From the NCBI RefSeq assembly GCF_900101675.1, contig NZ_FNKG01000001.1, positions 1,471,378 through 1,535,377 on the forward strand: a stretch of 64,000 nucleotides of DNA, in the 5' to 3' direction. Below, piece by piece: positions 27,457 through 36,743 of this stretch (its first letter is position 1; every line of letters begins with the position of its first letter). The DNA is from Curtobacterium sp. UNCCL20. Lineage in GTDB: Bacteria; Actinomycetota; Actinomycetes; Actinomycetales; Microbacteriaceae. The position numbers and the translations under genes are program-made. A model generated the notes under the pieces. The model ran no database searches, was not told the origin of the DNA, and worked only from the letters and a program-made list of their open reading frames with translations.

Positions 27457-28467
27457 ATGACGAACCGAGCTCCCCACGCCTACGACGTGATCACCATGGG
27501 TCGCGTGAGCGTCGACATCTACCCGCAGCAGACGGGACCGCTCGAAGACGTCTCGACGTTCTCGAAGTCCGTCGGCGGCAGTGCCACGAACGTCGCGATC
27601 GCCGCGGCCCGCCACGGAGCCGACGCCGCGGTCATCACCCGCACCGGCAACGACCCGTTCGGCCGCTACATCGCCCGGACCCTGCCGGAGTTCGGCGTCG
27701 CGAACGACTTCGTCGAGACGGTCGAGGGGCTGAACACCCCCGTCGCGTTCTGCGAGATCTTCCCGCCGGACGACTTCCCGCTGTACTTCTACCGGGCGCC
27801 CAAGGCGCCGGACCTGATGATCACGCCGAAGTCCCTCCCGCTGCACGAGATCGAGCGGGCGAAGATCTTCTGGACCACGGTGACCGGCCTCAGCGAGGAG
27901 CCGAGCCGCAGCGCCCACCACACCGCCTACCAGGCACGCAGTGCAGCGCAGAACACCACCGTGCTCCACACCGTCCTGGACCTCGACTACCGGTCGATGT
28001 TCTGGTCCTCGCCCGAGGCCGCGACGCGCGAGGTCGCCGTCGCACTCGAGCACGCCACGGTCGCCGTCGGCAACCGCGAGGAGTGCGAGGTCGCCGTCGG
28101 GGAGACCGACCCGGTGCGCGCGGCCGACGCCCTGCTCGAGCGCGGGGTCGAGATCGCGATCGTGAAGCAGGGCCCGAAGGGCGTCCTCGCGAAGACCCGC
28201 GACGAGTTCGTCGAGTTCCGCCCGCACCACATCGACGTCGTGAACGGCCTCGGCTCCGGTGACGGCTTCGGCGGCGCGCTGACCCACGGCCTGCTGCAGG
28301 GCTGGGGCCTCGAACGGATCCTGGCCTTCTGCAACGCCGCCGGCGCCATCGTCGCCACCCGCTTCGAGTGCTCCACCGCGATGCCGACGAGCGACGAGAT
28401 CGACGCCTTCATCGCGGCCAACCCCGCCGACGGCACCACACACACCGAGGAGACGGTCCATGCCTGA
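27457..28467 (+). CDS. iolC: 5-Dehydro-2-deoxygluconokinase
   Basis: A protein of 336 residues of the PfkB/ribokinase family, first gene of the inositol operon. It phosphorylates 2-deoxy-5-keto-gluconate. The N-terminal DVITMGRVSVDIYPQQTGPL and SVGGSATNVAIAAARHG segments and the C-terminal anion hole GLGSGDGFGGAL (catalytic aspartate) are present. The ribosome site GGAAGG is 13 nt upstream, longer than ideal. The last 8 nt overlap the next gene. Confidence 0.94.
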   Translation: MTNRAPHAYDVITMGRVSVDIYPQQTGPLEDVSTFSKSVGGSATNVAIAAARHGADAAVITRTGNDPFGRYIARTLPEFGVANDFVETVEGLNTPVAFCEIFPPDDFPLYFYRAPKAPDLMITPKSLPLHEIERAKIFWTTVTGLSEEPSRSAHHTAYQARSAAQNTTVLHTVLDLDYRSMFWSSPEAATREVAVALEHATVAVGNREECEVAVGETDPVRAADALLERGVEIAIVKQGPKGVLAKTRDEFVEFRPHHIDVVNGLGSGDGFGGALTHGLLQGWGLERILAFCNAAGAIVATRFECSTAMPTSDEIDAFIAANPADGTTHTEETVHA

Positions 28468-29383
28468 GCTCAGCCCCGCTGACTTCCAGCGCCTCCGGGA
28501 CGTCCGGGCCGCGCAGCCCGGCCTGGTCAGGCAGACGCTCGACGCCCGTCGGAAGCGCGACCTGCTCGCCGACGACGGCAAGCTGTTCATCGTCGCCGCC
28601 GACCACCCCGCCCGCGGTGCCCTTGCCGTCCGCGACGACGAGTCCGCGATGGCCGACCGTTACGACCTGCTCGAACGCCTCGTGACGGCCCTCGGACGCC
28701 CGGGGGTGGACGGGGTCCTCGGGACGCCGGACATCGTGGAGGACCTCGCGCTCCTCGGCGCCCTCGACGGCAAGGTCGTCGTCGGCTCGATGAACCGCGG
28801 CGGTCTGCGCGGTGCGACGTTCGAGATGGACGACCGGTACACGGCGTACTCGGCGAAGTCCATCAAGGACGCCGGGCTCGACTTCGCGAAGCTGCTGGTC
28901 CGCATCAACCTCGCCGACGCCGGCACCGCCCCGACGCTCGAGGCCACCGCCCGTGCCGTGACCGAGGCGGCCGAGCAGGGCCTGCCGATCATGCTCGAGC
29001 CGTTCATGTCCGAGTGGCGGGACGACCGGGTCGTGAACGACCTCAGCGCCGACGCCGTGATCACCTCGATGGCGATCGCCGCGGGCCTCGGGGAGTCGAG
29101 CGCCTACAGCTGGCTGAAGATCCCCGTCGTCGACGACATGGAGCGGGTGATGGCCGCCACGACGCTGCCCACGCTGCTGCTCGGCGGCGACCCGTCGAGC
29201 CGCCCGCTCGAGACGTACGCCAAGTGGGCCGACGCCCTCGCGCTCCCCGGCGTCCGCGGCCTCGTCGTCGGGCGGACCCTGCTGTACCCGCCGGACGGCG
29301 ACGTCGCCGCCGCGGTCGACGTGGCCGCGGGCCTCGTCCACACGAACGTGACCACCACCACTCTCGAAGGAAGCAACGCATGA
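28460..29383 (+). CDS. Cgl0158-type (beta/alpha)8-barrel aldolase-like protein
   Basis: A protein of 307 residues encoded between iolC and iolA, as in the corynebacterial inositol cluster. FIVAADHPARGAL near the N-terminus and KLLVRINL with a lysine in the barrel recall DeoC/LacD class I aldolases. No IolJ is present in the operon, so it is the best candidate for cleaving the IolC product to DHAP and malonate semialdehyde; that assignment is inferred from context. Start overlaps iolC by 8 nt; the stop overlaps iolA. Confidence 0.82.
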   Translation: MPELSPADFQRLRDVRAAQPGLVRQTLDARRKRDLLADDGKLFIVAADHPARGALAVRDDESAMADRYDLLERLVTALGRPGVDGVLGTPDIVEDLALLGALDGKVVVGSMNRGGLRGATFEMDDRYTAYSAKSIKDAGLDFAKLLVRINLADAGTAPTLEATARAVTEAAEQGLPIMLEPFMSEWRDDRVVNDLSADAVITSMAIAAGLGESSAYSWLKIPVVDDMERVMAATTLPTLLLGGDPSSRPLETYAKWADALALPGVRGLVVGRTLLYPPDGDVAAAVDVAAGLVHTNVTTTTLEGSNA

Positions 29384-30891
29384 CGATCACCGACACGGCC
29401 ACCACCACCGTCGGACACTGGATCGACGGGGCGCGCGTCGCCTCGACCTCCGGCAACACCGCACCCGTCTACGACCCGGCGCTCGGCGTCGCGACGAAGC
29501 AGGTCGCGCTGGCGAACGAGGACGAGATCCAGGCGGCGATCGCGAGCGCCAAGGCGGCGTTCCCGGCGTGGTCGAACCTGTCCCTCGCGAAGCGCCAGGC
29601 GATCCTGTTCTCCTTCCGCGAGGTCCTGAACCGCGACAAGGCCGAGCTGGCCGAGATCATCACGTCCGAGCACGGCAAGGTCATCGACGACGCCCTCGGT
29701 GAGATCGCCCGCGGGCAGGAGGTCGTGGAGCTCGCGACGAACATCCCGAGCCTCATGAAGGGCGAGTTCTCCGACCAGGTGTCGACCGGCATCGACGTGT
29801 ACTCGATCCGTCAGCCGCTCGGCGTCGTGGGCATCATCAGCCCGTTCAACTTCCCGGCGATGGTGCCGCTGTGGTTCCTGCCGATCGCGATCGCCGCGGG
29901 CAACACCGTGGTGCTGAAGCCGAGCGAGAAGGACCCGTCCGCCGCGATCTGGCTCGCCGAGAAGTTCAAGGAAGCAGGGCTCCCCGACGGCGTCTTCAAC
30001 GTCCTGAACGGCGACAAGCTCAGCGTCGACGGGCTCCTCACCAGCCCCGACGTCGAGTCGATCTCCTTCGTCGGGTCGACCCCGATCGCGCAGTACGTCT
30101 ACGAGACCGGCACGAAGCACGGCAAGCGCGTGCAGGCCCTGGGCGGTGCGAAGAACCACATGCTCGTCCTGCCGGACGCCGACCTCGACCTCGTCGCGGA
30201 CAACGCCATCAACGCGGGCTTCGGTTCGGCGGGTGAGCGCTGCATGGCGATCTCGGTCGTCGTCGCGGTCGAGCCGGTCGCCGACGAGCTCATCGAGAAG
30301 ATCAAGGACCGCGCGGCCACCCTGCGCATCGGCGACGGTCGTCGCGGGTGCGACATGGGCCCGCTCGTCACGAAGCAGCACCGTGACAAGGTCGCCTCGT
30401 ACATCGAGGTCGCAGAGCAGGACGGTGCGGTGGTTGTGGTGGACGGCCGCACCGTCCGACCTGACGGCGACGAGAACGGCTTCTGGCTGGGCCCGACGCT
30501 GATCGACCAGGTGCCCACCACGAGCCGCGTCTACACCGAGGAGATCTTCGGCCCGGTGCTCAGCGTGGTCCGCGTCGCCACCTACGAGGAGGGCCTCGAG
30601 CTCATCAACTCCGGCGCGTACGGCAACGGGACCGCCATCTTCACGAACGACGGCGGCGCCGCCCGACGGTTCCAGCGCGACGTGCAGGTCGGCATGATCG
30701 GCATCAACGTCCCGATCCCCGTCCCGGTCGCGTACTACTCGTTCGGCGGGTGGAAGAACTCGCTGTTCGGCGACCACAAGGCGTACGGCGCCGACGGCGT
30801 GAGCTTCTTCACCCGCCAGAAGGCGATCACCAGCCGGTGGCTCGATCCGTCGCACGGCGGCATCAACCTCGGCTTCCCGTCGAACAACTGA
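29380..30891 (+). CDS. iolA: Methylmalonate / malonate semialdehyde dehydrogenase (CoA-acylating)
   Basis: A protein of 503 residues of the aldehyde dehydrogenase superfamily, MmsA/IolA branch. It converts malonate semialdehyde to acetyl-CoA and CO2 with NAD+ and CoA. The catalytic cysteine is C288 in FGSAGERCMA, and SPFNFPAMVPLW plus the GGAKNHMLVLPDADLD block are characteristic. ATG 29380 forms an ATGA overlap with the preceding stop and follows GAAGGAAG. Confidence 0.95.
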   Translation: MTITDTATTTVGHWIDGARVASTSGNTAPVYDPALGVATKQVALANEDEIQAAIASAKAAFPAWSNLSLAKRQAILFSFREVLNRDKAELAEIITSEHGKVIDDALGEIARGQEVVELATNIPSLMKGEFSDQVSTGIDVYSIRQPLGVVGIISPFNFPAMVPLWFLPIAIAAGNTVVLKPSEKDPSAAIWLAEKFKEAGLPDGVFNVLNGDKLSVDGLLTSPDVESISFVGSTPIAQYVYETGTKHGKRVQALGGAKNHMLVLPDADLDLVADNAINAGFGSAGERCMAISVVVAVEPVADELIEKIKDRAATLRIGDGRRGCDMGPLVTKQHRDKVASYIEVAEQDGAVVVVDGRTVRPDGDENGFWLGPTLIDQVPTTSRVYTEEIFGPVLSVVRVATYEEGLELINSGAYGNGTAIFTNDGGAARRFQRDVQVGMIGINVPIPVPVAYYSFGGWKNSLFGDHKAYGADGVSFFTRQKAITSRWLDPSHGGINLGFPSNN

Positions 30892-30899
30892 CGCGGCGC

Positions 30900-31823
30900 A
30901 TGGCGAACGAACAGCACCAGCACGACCAGTGGTTCATCCCGGCCGGGTCCCGCCCCGAGGCGGGCTGGACCGACGTGGTCGACGGTCGCATCGAGGGGTG
31001 GGCGCACACCGGTCTGCGGACCGGCACGCTGACCGACGGGGGCGAGCTGCGCCTCCAGGCCGACGCCGTGGAGCGCATCGTCGTGCCGCTGGCCGGGTCG
31101 TTCAACGTCGTCCACTCCGGCGCCGCCGGTGACGGCGAGCAGGACCTGCAGGGCCGGGCGAGCGTCTTCGACGGACCGACCGACGTCCTGTACCTGGGAT
31201 CCGGATCGGAGGCGCGGATCACCGGGACCGGTCGGCTCGCGGTCGCCGAGGCGCCCACCGACACCGTCAAGCCGACCACGTACGTGGCCAGGCAGGACGT
31301 GCCGGTCGAGCTCCGTGGCGCCGGCCAGTCCAGCCGTCAGGTGCACAACTTCGGCACCCCGGCCGCCCTCGACGCCGTGAAGTTCATCGTGTGCGAGGTC
31401 ATCACGCCGGCCGGCAACTGGTCGTCGTACCCGCCGCACAAGCACGACACGAACGTCCCGGGCGAGGAGTCGAACCTCGAGGAGATCTACTACTACGAGG
31501 CGGCGGTCTCCCGCGGGCTCGAGCCGATCGCCCCCGAGGCCGCCGACCCGTTCGCGCTGCACCGCACGTACGCCTCGGACGACCGCGCCATCGACGAGTT
31601 CCGGCAGGTCCGGACCGGCGACGTCGCGCTCGTGCCGTACGGATGGCACGGCCCCGCCGTCGCGGCCCCGGGCTACGACATGTACTACCTCAACGTGATG
31701 GCCGGGCCCGACCCGGAACGCGTCTGGAACATCACCGACGACCCGGCCCACGGCTGGGTCCGCCAGGCGTGGGCGAGCGAGCAGCTCGACCCGCGGCTGC
31801 CCTACGAAAGGAAGCACGCGTGA
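30900..31823 (+). CDS. iolB: 5-Deoxy-glucuronate isomerase
   Basis: A protein of 307 residues of the bicupin IolB family that converts 5-deoxy-glucuronate to 2-deoxy-5-keto-gluconate. The metal site is recognisable in SSYPPHKHDTNVPGEESNLEEIYYY (two histidines and a glutamate) and the later VPYGWHGP. ATG 30900 is 8 bp after the iolA stop; longer frames overlap iolA. The stop overlaps iolD (GTGA). Confidence 0.95.
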   Translation: MANEQHQHDQWFIPAGSRPEAGWTDVVDGRIEGWAHTGLRTGTLTDGGELRLQADAVERIVVPLAGSFNVVHSGAAGDGEQDLQGRASVFDGPTDVLYLGSGSEARITGTGRLAVAEAPTDTVKPTTYVARQDVPVELRGAGQSSRQVHNFGTPAALDAVKFIVCEVITPAGNWSSYPPHKHDTNVPGEESNLEEIYYYEAAVSRGLEPIAPEAADPFALHRTYASDDRAIDEFRQVRTGDVALVPYGWHGPAVAAPGYDMYYLNVMAGPDPERVWNITDDPAHGWVRQAWASEQLDPRLPYERKHA

Positions 31824-33742
31824 CCACCACCACGCAGCGCCTGCCCGGAACGACCCGCCGGATGACCGTCGGTCAGGCACTCGTCGAGTTCCTGGCCAAC
31901 CAGTGGACCGTCGACGGCGACGTCCGCGAACGCACGATCCCGGGGATCTTCGGCATCTTCGGGCACGGCAACGTCGCCGGTCTCGGCCAGGCCATCAAGC
32001 AGCTCCACGTCGAGCAGCCCGGCCTGCTGCCCTACCACCAGGCCCGCAACGAGCAGGCGATGGTGCACCAGGCCGTCGGGTACGCGCGGATGCACCGACG
32101 GCGTGCGACGTACGCGTCGACCGCGTCGGTCGGGCCGGGCGCCGCGAACATGCTCACCGCCGCGGCGCTCGCCACGACGAACCGCCTGCCCGCCCTGCTG
32201 CTGCCGTCGGACACGTTCGCGACGCGCACCACCGACCCGGTGCTCCAGCAGATCGAGATGCCGCACGACACGTCGCTGCAGGTGACCGACGCGTTCCGCC
32301 CGCTCTCGCGCTTCTTCGACCGGGTCGAGCGGCCGGAGCAGCTGTTCTCGATCGCCCTCGCCGCGATGCGCGTCCTGACCGACCCGGCCGAGACCGGTGC
32401 GGTGACGATCGCACTGCCCGAGGACGTGCAGGCCGAGCAGCTCGACGTGCCCGTCGCGTTCCTCCAGCCGCGCGAGTGGCACATCCGCCGTCCGCTGCCC
32501 GAGCGCGGTCCGCTCGAGCGCGCCGTGGCGGCGATCCGTGCCGGCGAGCGGCCGGTCATCGTGGCCGGTGGTGGCGTCCTCTACTCGGACGCCGCGGCCC
32601 AGCTGCGGGAGTTCGTCGAAGCGACCGGCATCCCGGTCGGCACCTCGCAGGCCGGCGGTGGCTCGCTCACGTGGGACCACCCGCAGTACCTCGGCGGCAT
32701 CGGTGCGACCGGCACCGCCGCGGCGAACGCGATCGCCGCGCAGGCGGACGTCGTGATCGGCATCGGCACGCGGTACAGCGACTTCACGACCGCGTCGCGG
32801 ACCGCGTTCCAGAACCCGGACGTCACGTTCGTGAACGTCAACGTCGCCGCGTTCGACGCCTACAAGCACGGCACGCAGCTGCCGCTGATCGCGGACGCCC
32901 GGGAGGCGCTGGTCGCCCTGACCGCGGAACTCGCGTCGTTCTCGGTGACGGACCAGTACGCGTCCGAGATCGCGGACCGCAAGCGCACCTGGGACGCAGC
33001 GGTCGACGCTGCGTTCGCGCCGTCCGGCAACGCCCTGCCCGGGCAGTCGGAGATCATCGGCGCCGTCCAGTCCGTGAGCGACCCCCGCGACGTCGTCATC
33101 CAGGCCGCGGGCTCGCTGCCCGGCGACCTGCACAAGCTCTGGCGGGTGCGGGACGAGCTCGGCTACCACGTCGAGTACGCCTTCTCGTGCATGGGTTACG
33201 AGATCGCCGGCGGCCTCGGCGTCCGCCGCGGCGCACCGGACCGCGACGCGATCGTCATGGTCGGCGACGGCAGCTACCTCATGCTCCACACCGAGCTCGT
33301 CACCGCCGTGGCCGAGGGCATCAAGATCATCGTCGTGCTCATCCAGAACCACGGGTACGCGTCGATCGGGCACCTCTCCGAGACCGTCGGGTCCGAGCGC
33401 TTCGGCACGAAGTACCGGTACCTCGACGAGACCGAGTCGTTCGAGAACGGCGAGCCGCTGCCCGTCGACCTCGCCGCGAACGCCCGCTCCTACGGCGTCG
33501 ACGTGATCGAGGTCGAGCCCGGGCCGAACAGCATCGAGGACCTCAAGGCCGCGGTGCGCAAGGCCAAGGCGAACGACCACACCACCCTCGTGCACATCAA
33601 CTCGGACCCGCTCGTCTACGCCCCCGAGGGTGACGGCTGGTGGGACGTGCCGGTCGCGCAGACCTCGACGCTGTCGAGCACGCAGGCCGCACGCGCCGAG
33701 TACGAGCAGCAGGTCGCCGCGCAGCGTCCCCTGCTCGGCTAG
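31820..33742 (+). CDS. iolD: 3D-(3,5/4)-trihydroxycyclohexane-1,2-dione acylhydrolase
   Basis: A protein of 640 residues, a ThDP-dependent enzyme that hydrolyses the inositol-derived dione to 5-deoxy-glucuronate. The cofactor glutamate is E78 in the YHQARNEQAMVHQAVGYAR block, and the ThDP/Mg motif starts at VGDGSYLMLHTEL (GDG about 482-484) and continues to QNHGYASIG. GTG 31820 follows AAAGGAAG and overlaps the iolB stop. Confidence 0.96.
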   Translation: MTTTTQRLPGTTRRMTVGQALVEFLANQWTVDGDVRERTIPGIFGIFGHGNVAGLGQAIKQLHVEQPGLLPYHQARNEQAMVHQAVGYARMHRRRATYASTASVGPGAANMLTAAALATTNRLPALLLPSDTFATRTTDPVLQQIEMPHDTSLQVTDAFRPLSRFFDRVERPEQLFSIALAAMRVLTDPAETGAVTIALPEDVQAEQLDVPVAFLQPREWHIRRPLPERGPLERAVAAIRAGERPVIVAGGGVLYSDAAAQLREFVEATGIPVGTSQAGGGSLTWDHPQYLGGIGATGTAAANAIAAQADVVIGIGTRYSDFTTASRTAFQNPDVTFVNVNVAAFDAYKHGTQLPLIADAREALVALTAELASFSVTDQYASEIADRKRTWDAAVDAAFAPSGNALPGQSEIIGAVQSVSDPRDVVIQAAGSLPGDLHKLWRVRDELGYHVEYAFSCMGYEIAGGLGVRRGAPDRDAIVMVGDGSYLMLHTELVTAVAEGIKIIVVLIQNHGYASIGHLSETVGSERFGTKYRYLDETESFENGEPLPVDLAANARSYGVDVIEVEPGPNSIEDLKAAVRKAKANDHTTLVHINSDPLVYAPEGDGWWDVPVAQTSTLSSTQAARAEYEQQVAAQRPLLG

Positions 33743-33808
33743 ACACCGGCCAGCCGTGCACTCCCTCCACCACACCGGGGCCGCGCCCCAGAAAGCGACA
33801 GCGACGTC

Positions 33809-34762
33809 ATGACCGACACCGCCACCCCCATCGGCAGCCCCGCCAACGACCAGGCGCCGGCCTCGATCCGCATCGGCACCGCGCCCGACTCGTGGGGCGT
33901 CTGGTTCCCGGACGACCCGAAGCAGGTCCCGTGGCAGCGCTTCCTCGACGAGGCGTCGGCCGCCGGGTACGAGTGGATCGAGCTCGGCCCCTACGGCTAC
34001 CTGCCGACCGACCCGGCGCAGCTGTCGGACGAGCTCGAGTCGCGCGGCCTGAAGCTGTCCGCCGGCACCGTGTTCACCGGGTTCCACAAGGGCGAGGACC
34101 AGTTCCAGCGCGCGTGGGACCAGGCCGTCGCGGTCGCGGGACTCGCAGCGAAGCTCGGCGCCGAGCACCTCGTGACCATCCCCGACCTCTGGCGCTCGGA
34201 CGCCACCGAGGAGGTCCTCGAGGCTCGCACGCTGACCGACGAGCAGTGGGAGCGCCTCGGCAAGGGGCACGACCAGCTCGGCAAGGCCCTGCTCGAGGAG
34301 TACGGGGTCCACCAGCAGTTCCACACGCACGCCGACAGCCACGTCGGCACGTACAAGGAGACCGTGCGCTTCCTCGAGGTCACGAACCCCGAGTACACGA
34401 ACCTCTGCCTCGACACCGGGCACTTCGCGTACTACGGCGGCGACAACCTCAAGCTCATCGCCGAGCACCCCGAGCGGATCGGCTACCTGCACCTGAAGCA
34501 GGTCGACACCGACCTGCTGTTCGACGTCCTGAAGAACGACGTGCCGTTCGCGACCGCGGTCTCGCAGGGCATCATGACCGAGCCGCCGCACGGCACCCCC
34601 GCGCTCGCGCCGATCATCGAGGCGGTCGCCGCGATCAACCCGGACATCTTCGGCATCGTCGAGCAGGACATGTACGGCTGTTCGGTCGACGCCCCCGGCC
34701 CGATCGCCGAGCGCACCTTCCAGCACATCTTCGGCTCGACCTCGGCCGCCCGCGCCTCCTGA
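33809..34762 (+). CDS. iolE: Myo-inosose-2 dehydratase
   Basis: A protein of 317 residues of the AP-endonuclease-2-like TIM-barrel family. It dehydrates 2-keto-myo-inositol. APDSWGVWFPDD near the N-terminus and the metal-binding HTHADSHVGT, CLDTGHFAYYGGD and GYLHLKQVD blocks fit IolE. A 66-bp gap from iolD and a weak AGAAAG ribosome site precede the ATG. The first about 25 residues are a Pro/Ala-rich extension. Confidence 0.93.
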   Translation: MTDTATPIGSPANDQAPASIRIGTAPDSWGVWFPDDPKQVPWQRFLDEASAAGYEWIELGPYGYLPTDPAQLSDELESRGLKLSAGTVFTGFHKGEDQFQRAWDQAVAVAGLAAKLGAEHLVTIPDLWRSDATEEVLEARTLTDEQWERLGKGHDQLGKALLEEYGVHQQFHTHADSHVGTYKETVRFLEVTNPEYTNLCLDTGHFAYYGGDNLKLIAEHPERIGYLHLKQVDTDLLFDVLKNDVPFATAVSQGIMTEPPHGTPALAPIIEAVAAINPDIFGIVEQDMYGCSVDAPGPIAERTFQHIFGSTSAARAS

Positions 34763-34806
34763 CGCGCCGTCCACGCAGCGTCAACAACCCCCAGGAGAAC
34801 ACCACC

Positions 34807-35874
34807 ATGACCACCACGCAGAACCTCCGGGTCGCCGTCGTCGGCGCCGGCATGATGGGCGCCGACCACGTCCGTCGCATCACCGCGAAGATCTCGAACG
34901 CGGACGTCGTCGCCGTCGTCGAGCCGGACGAGGCCCGCGCCGCCGCGGCCGCCGCCCTCGCACCCGGCGCCCTCACCGCCGCGTCGTTCGAGGACGCGCT
35001 CGCCCAGACCGAGATCGACGGCGTCATCATCGCGACGCCGGGCTTCCTGCACGAGCCGATCCTGGTGACGGCCCTCGAGCGCGGACTCACCGTGCTGTGC
35101 GAGAAGCCGCTCACGACGAGCGCCGAGGACTCGCTGCGGATCGTCGAGCTCGAGCAGCAGCACGCCGACCGTCCGAAGATCCAGGTGGGCTTCATGCGCC
35201 GCTTCGACGCCGGCTACAAGGAGCTCAAGGCGCTCCGCGAGTCCGGTGACAGCGGAGCCCTGCTCGCGCTGCACCACGCGCACCGCAACCCGACGACGCC
35301 GCCGAACTTCAGCGAGTCGATGCTCATCCACGACTCGGTCATCCACGAGATCGACATCATCCCCTTCCTCACCGGTGAGGCGATCACGAGCGTCGAGGTG
35401 AAGAAGCCGCGCAAGAACTCCCTCGCGCCGGCCGACCTGCCCGAGCCGCAGTTCGTCCTGTTCACCACCGAGTCCGGCACGATGGCGATCGTCGAGATCA
35501 ACGTGAACGCCCAGTTCGGCTACCAGGTGACCACCGACGCCGTGTTCGAGTCCGGCGTCGCGTACATCGGCCGTGACACCTCGCTCGCGCTGGCCTCGGC
35601 CGGGGCGACCTCGCAGGGCATCACCCCGTCGTTCAAGGAGCGCTTCGGCGCCGCCTACGACGAGGAGGTCCAGCGCTGGGTCGACGCCGCCCGGCTCGGC
35701 GGGATCGACGGGCCGAGCGCCTGGGACGGCTACACGGCGTCCGTCGTTGCCGAGGTCGCGGTGCGTGCGCAGCAGTCCGGTGCCCACGAGCAGGTCGAGT
35801 ACGCCGTCGCGAAGCCGGCGTTCTACGAGACGACCCCGGTCGACGCGCTCGAGTCGGCAGCCGCGGGGGCCTGA
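34807..35874 (+). CDS. iolG: Inositol 2-dehydrogenase (Gfo/Idh/MocA family)
   Basis: A protein of 355 residues. It oxidises myo-inositol to 2-keto-myo-inositol with NAD+, the entry step. The Rossmann loop VVGAGMMGADH is at 10-20, the EKPL catalytic-lysine motif at 99-102, and the active-site MLIHDSVIHEIDIIPFL segment follows. AGGAG lies upstream of ATG 34807. The stop overlaps the next start by one base (TGATG). Confidence 0.93.
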   Translation: MTTTQNLRVAVVGAGMMGADHVRRITAKISNADVVAVVEPDEARAAAAAALAPGALTAASFEDALAQTEIDGVIIATPGFLHEPILVTALERGLTVLCEKPLTTSAEDSLRIVELEQQHADRPKIQVGFMRRFDAGYKELKALRESGDSGALLALHHAHRNPTTPPNFSESMLIHDSVIHEIDIIPFLTGEAITSVEVKKPRKNSLAPADLPEPQFVLFTTESGTMAIVEINVNAQFGYQVTTDAVFESGVAYIGRDTSLALASAGATSQGITPSFKERFGAAYDEEVQRWVDAARLGGIDGPSAWDGYTASVVAEVAVRAQQSGAHEQVEYAVAKPAFYETTPVDALESAAAGA

Positions 35875-36743
35875 TGCCGAAGATCGCCCTCGATCCGACC
35901 CCGTTCCACCACGACCTGTCGCTGCTGGAGTTCCCGCAGAAGGTGGCCGACCTCGGGTACGAGTACCTGCAGCTCACCCCGCACAAGGACTTCATCCCCT
36001 TCTACCGGCACCCGAAGGCCGACGACGAACTCGTCGACGCCTTCGCCGCCGCGTGCTCGGCGGCGGGGGTCCAGGTGGCGTCCGTGCTGCCCGTGCTCCG
36101 CTGGTCCGGCCCTGACCGTGAGGCCCGCGAGGCGGCGGTCACGAAGTGGAAGCGGGTCATCGAGATCACGAAGCGCCTCGGCGTGGACACCATCAACACC
36201 GAGTTCTCCGGCCGCCCGGAGCTCCCGGAGGAGTCCGAGGACGCGTTCTACCGCTCGATGGAGGAGCTCCTGCCGATCATCGAGGACGCCGGTCTCCGGG
36301 TGCTCATCGACCCGCACCCCGACGACTTCGTCGAGGACGGGCTCGAAGCGCTCCGGGTCATCCGCGGCCTGAACTCGAAGCACGTGGGCTTCGTCTACGT
36401 CGCCTGCCACACGTTCCACTACGGCGGCAACATTGACGAGATCATCGACGCCGCCGGTGACTCGCTGCAGCTGATCCACGTGGCCGATGCGTACGACCAC
36501 CGTCGGTCGCACGGCCTGCGGTACATCACCAACCCGCCCGGCAACCCGGTGCGCGTGCACCAGCACCTGCCGGTCGGGCAGGCGGACGTCGACTTCGACG
36601 CCTTCTGGGCCGCACTCGACCGCGTCGGCTTCTCCTCCCGGGAAGACACCGTCGCCGTGTCGAGCGTCTTCGCCGAGGACGAGAACGCCGACGAGGTCTC
36701 GCGCTTCCAGCTCGACACGATCAAGAAGGGACTCCACCGATGA
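35874..36743 (+). CDS. iolH: IolH-like sugar phosphate isomerase/epimerase
   Basis: A protein of 289 residues of the AP-endonuclease-2-like TIM-barrel family, distinct from IolE. Metal-ligand candidates lie in NTEFSGRPELPEESE, LIDPHPDDF, YVACHTFHYGG and LIHVADAYDHRRSH. Its place after iolG matches iolH of corynebacterial and Bacillus clusters. IolH activity is poorly defined; an inosose isomerase role is a guess. Starts within the iolG stop and ends in an ATGA overlap with the transaldolase gene. Confidence 0.85.
   Translation: MPKIALDPTPFHHDLSLLEFPQKVADLGYEYLQLTPHKDFIPFYRHPKADDELVDAFAAACSAAGVQVASVLPVLRWSGPDREAREAAVTKWKRVIEITKRLGVDTINTEFSGRPELPEESEDAFYRSMEELLPIIEDAGLRVLIDPHPDDFVEDGLEALRVIRGLNSKHVGFVYVACHTFHYGGNIDEIIDAAGDSLQLIHVADAYDHRRSHGLRYITNPPGNPVRVHQHLPVGQADVDFDAFWAALDRVGFSSREDTVAVSSVFAEDENADEVSRFQLDTIKKGLHR

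Noticed and set aside
31802..34774. A 990-codon minus-strand frame across iolD and iolE
   Set aside because: Antisense to two well-conserved inositol genes, with the same shadow composition and no motif.
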